A DNA stretch of 64,000 nucleotides. Source: Chloranthus sessilifolius. Its lineage: Eukaryota > Streptophyta > Magnoliopsida > Chloranthales > Chloranthaceae. This document shows, piece after piece, positions 53,441-62,771 of the stretch. Every line of letters starts with the position of its first letter. Within the stretch, counting starts at the first letter, position 1. The notes under the pieces are model-generated. The model saw only the letters and a program-made list of their open reading frames with translations. It had not been told where the DNA came from and searched no databases. The DNA is taken from contig CM037590.1 of assembly GCA_021018995.1 (NCBI GenBank), forward strand, positions 105,091,097 through 105,155,096, read 5' to 3'. Position numbers and translations under genes: made by a program.

Positions 53441-53812
53441 GATAATGTCCACATGGAGTACTAAAAACAGTTAGGAGTTTAGATTTGTCGTCTAACTTTA
53501 ATTGCCAATATCCTAATTTACAGTCGAATTTATTGAAGAATTTTGATCCTTTGATTTGGTTAATCAAAATATTTTTTCTTGGAATAAAGTATCCGTCAAA
53601 TTCTAAATTTTCGTTTAATCTATTATAATTTAAAACCATTCTAGCTTTTCCGCGCTTTATTTCAGCATGATTTCTTACTAAGAATGAGGGCTTTTTGTAG
53701 ATTCAATGAGTTTTTTCTCTAATAAATCTTTAATTTGTATTTCAAATTCGTTTATGTCTATTTTTGAATAGACCATAGGTTTTACCCTAATTATGATATT
53801 AGGATCTTTTAA
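53441..53812 (-). pseudogene. Pararetroviral reverse transcriptase, N-terminal part, minus arm
   Basis: Minus-strand frame from 53812 downwards: a linker (KIDINEFEIQIKDLL), the conserved SLVRNHAE segment, then the RT fingers with NYNRLNENL and FDCKLGYWQLKL. It is the beginning of the same RT that continues at 50776. The plus arm starts at 53813 within the SLVRNHAE segment, which makes this the centre of the head-to-head arrangement. Confidence 0.8.
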
Positions 53813-55055
53813 AGCCCTCATTCTTAGTAAGAAATCATGCTGAAATAAAGCGCGGAAAAGCTAGAATGGTTTTAAATTATAATAGATTAAACGAAAATTT
53901 AGAATTTGACGGATACTTTATTCCAAGAAAAAATATTTTGATTAACCAAATCAAAGGATCAAAATTCTTCAATAAATTCGACTGTAAATTAGGATATTGG
54001 CAATTAAAGTTAGACGGCAAATCTAAACTCCTAACTGTTTTTAGTACTCCATGTGGACATTATCAATGGAATGTCATGCCATTTGGCTTGAATACTGCTC
54101 CACAAATCTATCAAAGATGGATGGATTCGATTTTTGCACCTTATAAAGAATCTTGTGTGGTATATATCGATGATATCCTAGTGTTTTCTAAAATAAAAGA
54201 ACACAAAAAATATTTAAAACAAATATGCGATATTTTCCAAAAACATGGAATTATCCTTTCACCTTCAAAAATAGAAGTTGAAAAAGAATCAATAGAATTT
54301 TTAGGTCTTATTTTAACACATGATGGTCTTAAATTATAAGATCATATTATTATTAAAATAAAAAATTTTCTCGAAGAGGTAACTGATAAAAAACAGTTAC
54401 AAAGTCTTTTAGGCTTATTAAATTATGGAAGAAATTATTTAAAAAATTTAGCAAAAAAAGAAAAATATTTCATAAACAAATTGAAAAAAGAAATAGAATT
54501 TACATGGACATATAAAGATAAAGATTTACTAAAACAAGTAAAACAGGATATCTAAGACTGTCCTACAGTTTATCTTTCAACAACCGGAAATAAATTAATC
54601 TTAGAAACAAATGCTTCAGACAATTATTGGGGATGTGTCTTGAAGGCAATTCCTGCTGAAGATTGGGAAGAAAAAGAATCTTGTCAGTCTAATGGAATAA
54701 AACGACGAAAATCACCTTTAACAAAAAAGGTACAAAGTAAAGAAAAATTATATGGTTATAATTATGAAAAATTTAAACCAAATGAATATAATTATATTAT
54801 ATTTGAAAAAGAAATATTAGCAATAAAACTTGCTCTTATAAGATTCCATATTTATCTAGCTCCTGAGGTTTTTATTGTCAGAATTGATAATAAAGCAATT
54901 TGCGACTTTTTAATTAATAAAAGAGATATCTTAGATAGAAGAAGATTGAAATGATATAATCAAATAGCTCTGTATACTTTTGAAGTTGAACATGTTAAAG
55001 GAAGTACTAATATTTTGACTGATTTTTTAAGCAGAGATCCAAGTTTAAACCACTA
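53813..55055 (+). pseudogene. Pararetroviral reverse transcriptase/RNase H, plus arm
   Basis: RT from 53866, with NYNRLNENL, FDCKLGYWQLKL, MPFGLNTAP and the catalytic Y-I-D-D at 54163-54174, then a GLILTHDG block and a stop at 54337-54339. The connection has SLLGLLNYGRNY. RNase H carries LILETNASDNYWGC (the catalytic Asp of D-A-S-D is Asn in the first position), EKEILAIKLAL and a VEHVKGSTNILTDFLSR end. Other stops lie near 54553 and 54952. The plus arm is fuller here than the minus arm. In the virus this enzyme converts pregenomic RNA to DNA in the cytoplasm. Confidence 0.87.
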
Positions 55056-56372
55056 ACCAAAGTGGGCATATCTACTGCAAGAAAAAGATTTATGTTACCA
55101 CTAAACCAATGAATTTTATTCTGTAAACGACAGAAGATAACAGAAGAAGGAAACTCCTCTTCTTTTCAACCACCTCCAAATGTAAGAAAACCTTATGTTG
55201 GAAAAACCTTTGTTGGAAAAACTTATGTTGTGTTAAGAGGCCACCAACCCGGACTATATACCCCTTTCTTAACTTGTCAAAAACAAGTTACCAACTTTCC
55301 AAACTCTCTTTACCAAGTTCACGATGATTTCAATGAAGCTAAATCAGCTTTTACTTTGTATCAAGTACAACAATCACAGTATTTGCTAGAACAAATTAGT
55401 ATCTCGATGAATAATGTTCCTGATTTCTATAATCCTAGAATAAGTTTTGAATTTTATCACGAGATTAATGGAGCCTGAAAATGCCAAATTATGAACGATA
55501 AAAAATAGTTCTGGCATCACATGAGCAACCTCTCATAAAATCCATGAAAAAGAATAAAAGCTAGAAAAACTACAAGATAGGTCGAATGCCCTTATTAAAT
55601 CCATAGCATGGGATTCTGAAACATTTGCAAAAAACTTCTCTCCTGAAAAAATCAATCACTTTTTAGAATTAGCAGATCTTATGGATTCAAATTATCCAGA
55701 CCCCATTTTTCATAAATTAAAAAGAATTTATTTGTTTGAAAAAATTAAACACATTCTACCATGTGGTATCAGTAAACCTCTGATAGCAAAAATTGAAGAT
55801 CAAGAGTTTAAGATTAAACAGATCTTAATGAATAATTATAACATAGCTCAATGTTATGAAGATTTCCTTCCAAAGTTGTCAGTTTATACGAAAAATCCCA
55901 TGTATAATCTGGAAGAGTGTCTTGATTGGAGATTAGTAAAATAATTAATCTTTCCTGATTATCCTATCAATGAATTCCCGATGATGATCAAAATAATGAT
56001 CTATCATCTCACCAAAAATCTTAATCACACTGTCTACTATACATTTTGAATCACAAGCACAATTGGATGTAGATCGAAAGAAAAATTTTATCAGCCGTAT
56101 CAAATTTTGGTTTTAGATAAAACTAAATACTACGAGTTCGATGAAGTCGAAGACCCCATGGCTAAAGCAAGCATCATGTCCATTAATCCATAATCTTATT
56201 GGATTCGTTCTCTTAAAACATTTTCTTCAATGGCAAGGTAAATCTGTGCTGCCGATAATCAATTCAACATATTGGATGGTCGGAGAATTTTCACTACAAA
56301 TTTACCAATTGAATATATGAGGACTCAAGAGCAAAAAGTTGAAGCAACTTCATTATTATTAAAGTTCGATTC
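55056..56372 (+). pseudogene. Pararetroviral ORF2 with viroplasmin-type domain, plus arm
   Basis: A frame around 55200-55478 contains YVVLRGHQPGLYT, then CQKQVTNFPNSLYQVHDDFNEA. This is the RNase H1 N-terminal-like / viroplasmin domain found in the transactivator-viroplasmin protein of several plant pararetroviruses, where it helps reinitiate translation and form inclusion bodies. The frame is broken between 55480 and 55680, then open at 55681-55944 and onwards with single stops near 55944 and 56048. It passes CLDWRLVK, NEFPMMIK, SINP and RTFT-type blocks also seen in the minus arm. It ends at 56372, where element E is inserted. Confidence 0.7.
56368..56372. repeat. Putative left target duplication of element E (GATTC)
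   Basis: The five bases before the LTR. The matching right copy, if any, lies beyond the window. Confidence 0.5.
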
Positions 56373-58497
56373 TGTTAAGTGGTGAAAAATGCCACTTTTC
56401 ACCCTTTAACCTGACCATTGATAGATCTATGAGCACACTAATAAGCTGCTGTCAAGTGTATTTTATAAACAGCAATGAAAGAGGACACTAATGCAAAAAA
56501 CCACTCAAGAATGCCCAAAAAGGGGCTCTCTCAGCACAGAACGAACCCAGCAAGAGCACACCACTGGACCCTTGGGGCGCATGGCTGCAGTAGGGCAAGG
56601 CAAAGGAGGTGAAAATAGGCTGAAAACATCCTATCGATTGGTCACCTGAAGACTTCGACAGGATCTGAAAACAAGAAAGGAAGAATTCGTGTAGTTGAAG
56701 AGGTTTTCGATAGGATCTCAAGCCAGATGAAGGATGGATTCGTATGGATTGAGAAGTTCGATAAGATCCATGAACCTATCGAACAATTGAAAGGAAGGAA
56801 GGAACCATCCTGTCAAAAATTGCCTGAGGCATCAAGGGAACCTATCGAATGGTTTCTTCAAACCTATCGAGATGAAGGTGCTGGAACTGAACCTATCGAA
56901 GGGAACTTGAACCTTTCGATAGGAGTGAAAGCAATCCTATCGAAATGATGGCAGGCATAGCAGAGCCTGTCGAAATGGTTCTCCAACCTATTGAAGAAGC
57001 CCTTCTAACCTGTCGAATACTCCAGGCCAAGGGCTGAGAATGCTGAGAGAAGACTCATCCTATCGGAACATATCAAAGAGATCTAGGAACCTAGTGAAAG
57101 GACCAAAATGCTCTATTTAAACCTGTCGAAAGCTTCTTGAACCTATCGAAATCATGTGCAGAACTTCTCAGAAATTCAGCTGTGCACACGCTGTGATTTA
57201 GTGACCTGCTGCACGCAACCCAAGGCACTTGGTGACCGGCACGACTATTCCAGACGATGCCCTAGGAAACCCTAACTGACCCACGTGCTCTAACAGAACT
57301 CTAACAAACTCTGAGGACCTTCTAGAAGGGATTTTTGGCAGGAAAAATAGAGGAGAAAGCTATATATAGAGACCCACAATTACAATTGGGGGGAGATCGA
57401 GATCTGAGCAAAATTCTAGAGATTAGAGCTTGCAGAGAAATTTCATTTCCCTCCTTTAGCCCAACCATGGTTGGCTTATTCCCTGAGAGTAGCGAGAAGA
57501 TAAGTTAGATCTGTAATTGGGTAAGGTTAAGAGTGCTATTATAGGTTCCTAGCTGCACAGACTACAGATCTGAGAGTATTTCCATTGTAGAGTGACCTTG
57601 TTTACAATGTTAATGCTGTTTTTAATGCTTTAATTAGATTTAAAGTTCCTTTGGTTCCATTTTGTGATCGATCGAATCTTTGTAGAGGAGTCAGTATATC
57701 AGCTCACCCACTTAACTGGTAGACCTCTTGGATACCACCTGATCTCCCTGGATCTGATGCTCCTGTGATTCCTTGAGTCTGTGACCTGGGAATTGCAGCA
57801 TCTGTAGTGGTTTTAATTGTTCTAATTGGTGCTCTGGCTTTGAAGGAGATCCCTAGGATGGTTTGTGACCATTAAAGTGGACATATCATAACCTTAAGAT
57901 GAATCTAAGCTCAGACTCCAATTGGATTCATCCGCTGTAATCCATGGATTCGATAAAGTCTATAGGATGGTCTGTGACCATTAAAGTGGACAGATCATAG
58001 CCTTAAGACCAAGTGGATCCTGTGATTTGGAGTAGAATTTATACCCTGCAGCTGTGCTTATAGCCAGTTGAGGGAATTATGTGCTCTGAACCTCTGTAGC
58101 ACAATTAATTGAATCTGATTTCAATGAAAACCAATCTCCAAGCTACTCTTCTCCATTTTCCGTTCTTTTACCTCTTCCCCCTGCAAGATCTAAGATCCAA
58201 ACCTCGATCCAAGTTAGTTTATGTTTAATTTTAGCATTAGTTTAAGTGGCAATCCATTTCAAACCTCTCCCCTGTCTTTTAGCTAAATTAGCCATAGTTA
58301 GGGTGCCAGATCTAATACAGATCTGGAGATTCATCATACTTTTAAACTAACCTCCTTGTGGACATTCCCTTATTCACCATTTTTTTTATAAAACTTGCTA
58401 CAACAGACCCTGATTACTTGCAGGTCTATATGAGTGTGTTGTGCCTAATTTTAGATGATTTTAAACCCTATTTGAGGGAAGGCAAACAACACCAACA
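56373..58497 (+). repeat. 5' LTR of element E (2125 bp)
   Basis: Starts TGTTAAGTGGTGAAAAATG and ends AACACCAACA. The TCGA array is at about 56630-57150 with about 14 cores, mostly CCTATCGAA and TTCGATAGG, unlike the TCGACAGG of A and D. TATATATA is at 57361-57368. A GGATGGTCTGTGACCATTAAAGTGGAC segment occurs twice (about 57855 and 57963). Confidence 0.9.
57361..57368 (+). promoter_or_regulatory. LTR TATA box (TATATATA)
   Basis: AGCTATATATAGAGACC lies about 210 bp downstream of the TCGA array. Confidence 0.65.
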
Positions 58498-58503
58498 AGT
58501 TTT

Positions 58504-58521
58504 TGGTGCTGTTACCGGGGA
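58504..58521 (+). promoter_or_regulatory. Primer-binding site, tRNA-Asp type
   Basis: TGGTGCTGTTACCGGGGA, six bases after the LTR. Same position as in element A, with substitutions relative to the usual TGGCGCCGTTGCCGGGGA. Confidence 0.82.
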
Positions 58522-58548
58522 GGCATGTTTAGAAATTGATAGATCTAA

Positions 58549-60300
58549 GTGTGGAAGGAAACAGAGGAAGAGCAGGGTCCCACCTCTGAGATTGAGCATG
58601 TGAAACTCATATCCTCTGAAGTTCCACCAGCACAGCACCATCCCTGGAGGCCGACTTTGTTACCCCTACCACCCCCCTCTAAGGCACCCCTATTGCCCTC
58701 CCTCATCGGTCCCCCAAAAGTGGAGTTAAAGCAACTCCCAAAATCCTTGAAATATACCTTTTTAGGAGACAATATCAAATTACCTGTGATAATCTCTTCT
58801 TCCCTCACCCTCGAGCAGGAAACAGAACTAATTTGTGTACTAAAAAGGCATACGAAGGCAATAGGATGGACAATTGCAGACCTTGGGAGAATCAATCCTA
58901 CTGTGTGCATGCATAAAATTCATCTCGAGGAAGGATCCAAACCTTCCAGAGAGATGCAGAGAAAACTCAACCCCCACATGCAGGAGGTTGTGATGAAGGA
59001 GGTAGTCAAACTCTTAGATGCTGGGATCATTTATCCCATCTCGGATTCACAATGGGTAGCACCTATCCAAGTAGTACCCAAGAAATCTGGCATTACAGTT
59101 GTTGAAGCAGAGTCAGATGAGCTGATCCCAACCAGACAGACCACTGGTTGGAGGGTATGCATAGATTACCGAAAACTCAATGAAAAAACCAGCAAGGATC
59201 ACTTCCCACTGCCCTTCATAGACCAAGTCTTGGACAAACTGGCAGGCAAGGCCTACTACTATTTTCTTGATGGATATTCAGGGTACAATCAGATCCCTGT
59301 ATACTCCTAGGACAAAGAAAAAACCACATTAACTTGTCCATTTGCAACCTTTGCATACAGAAGGATGCCATTTGGGTTGTGCAATGCACCTGCCACGTTC
59401 CAAAGATGCATGTATGCTATCTTTTCTGACATAATTGATAAGTTTTTGGAGATTTTTATGGATGATTTCTCCATTTATGGAGATGATTTTAGCCAATGCC
59501 TACACCACCTCAGCTCCGTACTGCAAAGGTGTGAGGAAACCAACCTAGTTCTAAGTTGGGAGAAAAGTCACTTCATGGTGACCCAAGGCACTGTTCTAGG
59601 ACATGTTGTCTCTCACAAAGGAATCGAGGCTGATCAAGCTAAGATCGATCTAATTGCTCATTTTCCCCCACCGAAAACTGTCAAACAAGTTAGGTCATTT
59701 CTGGGTCATGCTAGGTTCTACAGGAGGTTCATCAAGGACTTTAGCAAAATCTCCAAACCCCTCTATCACCTATTGTGTCAGGATGTGCCTTTTGACTTTA
59801 ATGATGAATGCCGAGCTGCTTTTGAACTGTTAAAAACATGTTTGACCACAACTCCCATCTTACAATCCCCTGATTTTTCTCTACCATTTGAACTGATGTG
59901 TGATGCATCAGATTTTGCCATCGGGGCAGTGTTGGGTTAAAGAAAACACAAAGCACCTTCTGTGATAGCATATGTCAGTAAATCAATGGTTGATGCCTAA
60001 TTAAATTACACTACAACTGAGAAAGAGCTATTAGCTATTGTCTTTGCCTTAGTAAAATTCAGATCTTATGTGCTGGGATAAAAAATTATTGTGTTCACTG
60101 ACCACTCAGCTTTGAAAGACCTCTTGTCCAGAAAGGAAGCTAAAGCTCGATTAATCAGATGGATTCTTCTCTTGCAGGAATTCAATTTAGAGATTAAGGA
60201 CAAGAAGGGAGCTGAGAACGTGGTGGCTGACCATCTGTCAAGGATCCTAATAATTGATATGGAAAGCTTTCCCATTAAGGACTCCTTCCCAGATGAGTAG
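58549..60300 (+). pseudogene. pol: Reverse transcriptase and RNase H of element E
   Basis: The frame opens at 58549, just after the deletion joint, in the protease/RT linker (PSLIGPPKVELKQLP). RT blocks: VVMKEVVKLLDAGIIYPISDSQWVAP, CIDYRKLNEKTS, FLDGYSGYNQIP, RRMPFGLCNAPATFQRCM, and the catalytic FMDD at 59455-59466. The thumb contains VLGHVVSHKGIE. RNase H starts at DASDFAIGAVLG (about 59905) and has EKELLAIVFAL and [11 protein letters not shown]. Stops at 59308, 59938, 59998 and about 60080 mark single-base damage. Otherwise the frame is continuous over long stretches. Gag and protease are missing, so any movement would need them in trans. Confidence 0.9.
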
Positions 60301-61614
60301 CTTCTGACTGCCCAGATAAGTATGCCCTGGTTTGCCAATATTGTCAATTACCTTGCTGTGGGTAGGATCCCTCCACATTGGAGCAAGGATGATAAGAATC
60401 TGTTCTTTGCACAAATTCGACATTACATATGGGAGGACCCTTACCTTTTTAAGCATTATGCAGACCAGGTGATCAGACGTTGTGTACCTAAAATTGAGTT
60501 TCACAACATCCTAACCATGTGTCATGAACAGGCTTGCGGGGGCCACTTCAGTGGTAACAAGACTGCTGCCAAGGTCCTTCAAAGTAGTTTCTACTGGCCT
60601 ACCCTATTCAAGGGTGCCCGACAGCACTGTAAAGCTTGCCATCGATGCCAGCAAATGGGTAGCATTACAAGGAGAAACTCTATGCCCTTACAACCTATTC
60701 TTGTTGTTGAACTATTTGATATTTGGGGAATCGACTTCGTGGGACCTTTCCCCCCCTCTGTTGGTTACAGTTTCATCCTTGTCACTGTGGATTACGTATC
60801 CAAATGGGTAGAAGCTATAGCTATAAGGACAAATGATCACAAAGTTATCATTCAATTCCTTAAAGACAACTTCTTCTCAAGATTTGGCTTTCTTAAAGCT
60901 ATTATTAGTGATGGGGGAAGCCACTTCTGTAATAAACCTTTTGACAAACTGATGGAAAGATTCTCTGTTACCCATAGAGTAGCCACTCCCTACCACCCAC
61001 AAACCAGTGGACAGGTAGAGATTTCCAACAGGGAAATCAAACATATTCTTGAGAAGACTGTGAGAACGGACAAAAGAGATTGGTCCAGCAAGTTGACTGA
61101 TGCCTTATGGGCTTATAGAACAGCCTATAAAACCCCCATAGGCATGTCCCCATTCAGACTAGTATATGGCAAAGCATGTCACTTGCCTGTTGAATTGTAA
61201 CATAAAGCGTATTGGGCCATTAAAGCAGTAAACTCTGGCTTACACTCTGCTAGTATTCACAAGAAACTCCAGTTATCCGAGCTGGATGAACTGCGACTAG
61301 AAGCTTATGCAAATGCCCAGAGTTACAAAGAAAGGACCAAAGCCTTCCATGACAGATATTTTCTCCGCAAAGAGTTCAAGCCCAATGACAAGGTATGGCT
61401 GTTCAATTCCAGAATGAAACTCTTTCTAGGTAAGCTGCAGACCAGATGGGATGGACCTTTCACAGTGGTACATGTTTCCCCATCTGGAGCAGTCGAGGTC
61501 ATGCATCCTACAGATGGCAGAACCCTTAAGGTCAATGGTCAGAGGCTGAAACTTTGCGTTGACAACATTTGTGAGCCTGAAGAGACCATTGATCTTCAGG
61601 ATCCTCTAGGTTAA
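60301..61614 (+). pseudogene. pol: Integrase of element E
   Basis: Directly follows RNase H; a TAG at 60298-60300 interrupts the joint. The zinc-binding region [12 protein letters not shown]...[11 protein letters not shown] (about 60525-60660) is complete. Catalytic core: [12 protein letters not shown] (first Asp, about 60730), ISDGGSHF (second Asp, about 60910) and [12 protein letters not shown] (Glu, about 61015), the D,D,E set. The frame is open from 60322 to 61200, where a TAA replaces a Glu codon. The rest (61201-61614) is open and has the C-terminal module GKLQTRWDGPFTVVHVSPSGA. It is the best-preserved integrase in the window. Confidence 0.9.
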
Positions 61615-62597
61615 TACCTGACTTCAATTTGTATCATATGTATTATACTTGATTTATACCTCGATTATTTCCACCGATATTCTTTGCAATAAAATGTCCA
61701 TGTCAAGTTCAAGCTTTGCTTCAATATCGCTCGCCGTCTAGGAATCAATGGAATAAGGTCAGAGGCCAAATTGCTAACTGGTAGCACCGCAGAGGAGTTG
61801 CTGGGTACTAAGGCTCAATGCTTTGCACACATAGGCCACATTATTTAGCTCTTTGAACCTCTCGATAGGTCATTTGGACTTTTCGCTAGGTCAGCCGCTG
61901 ATGTCGATAGGATTGGTGAGGATTTCGATAGGTGTTGTGACCTCTCGATAGGTGAGAACAACTTTGCGATAGGTTCTAGACTCTTGCCTGGAACCTATCG
62001 ACGAGAGTGACAAATGTAATGCCCCACCTATCGAAAGGTTGTTCTCACCCATCAGCATCCTCACGAAGTGAACGTTTTATCCATCCTCCGTTTGACAGGA
62101 TACTGACCTACCACAAGTAGCCAACCTAGCCTATCGAATGCATGTTTATTCTGTTCGATAGGACAGGGTAAACCTATTGAGAGCTTTCAACTGCCAGCCC
62201 CATACTTGTTTGACTTCGATAGGAAGCCTTAACCTGTCGACACTCTACACTCATCCTAGCGAAATCGACCCCCCCTCACTCCTTCCATGCTTATTGTGCA
62301 CTTGCGCTGCGCAAGAAATTTTACCCACGTGTCCCATGTACAATGCACAAAGATGAGCCTTAAACTCGCACTTCGGTTTTCGCTTTACCGTAACTCCCCG
62401 TGCTAAATATAGGCTGCCAGTTAATGCACGTTTTCGTTCCCCATGCTGATTGATCGAATTAACCATTCAATCCTGTCATCGAAGGCGGCGATATTGAATT
62501 AACCGCTTCATATTCCCTCCCACTTCCACCTTAAATAGATGCAGATGGCTTGATTTCGGCCCATCCCTCCCCTTCTACCCTCTGCATCCTCATAACT
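61615..62597 (+). other. Spacer with TCGA-word array and internal TATA, element E
   Basis: Noncoding. From about 61850 to 62280 there are about eleven TCGA cores, mostly CTCTCGATAGG and TTCGATAGG, the same words as in this element's LTR. TAAATATA at 62404-62411 aligns with 24834-24841 of element A. A second TTAAATAG box is near 62532. The small ORF starts at 62598. Confidence 0.5.
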
Positions 62598-62771
62598 ATG
62601 GCGGACGACAAGCCCACATTCACTCTTGCGCAACTCTGCCTCTTCTGGCTGGAGCCATTACCGCCCAAGGAACCAGACCCATTGCAATTCCTCTGGGATG
62701 AATATGAAGAGGTACAGCAGATCCTCATTAAGGAGGAAAAGGACAAAGATAGGAAGGAGAAAAGAGGCTGA
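62598..62771 (+). CDS. Small accessory ORF 'MADDKP', element E
   Basis: A 57-codon ORF when started at MADDKP (62598). An upstream in-frame Met at 62550 is not shared with element A, so 62598 is preferred. The core KEPDPLQFLWDEYEEVQQI matches the element A core in all but a few residues, whereas the segment between MADDKP and the core differs. The C-terminal Lys-rich part (KEEKDKDRKEKRG) ends early. After the stop the nucleotide sequence still resembles A (CCACCGGCTTCC...), so the stop is probably a recent truncation. Unknown function. Confidence 0.5.
   Translation: MADDKPTFTLAQLCLFWLEPLPPKEPDPLQFLWDEYEEVQQILIKEEKDKDRKEKRG

Larger units (their letters stand above)
46785..56372. mobile_element. 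Endogenous pararetrovirus (Caulimoviridae), two head-to-head fragments
   Basis: Minus-strand arm: 53812 down to 53441, then (after solo LTR G) 50776 down to 46785. Plus-strand arm: 53813 to 56372. Both carry the same reverse transcriptase and C-terminal ORF2 sequence, so they are copies of one virus. The minus arm also carries an intergenic promoter, a tRNA-Met primer site and a coat-protein gene with a zinc knuckle. The plus arm carries a complete RT/RNase H region and a viroplasmin-type domain. No integrase is present, as expected of plant pararetroviruses. Stops, frameshifts and deletions in every ORF make it non-functional. The genus cannot be decided from what is here. Confidence 0.85.
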
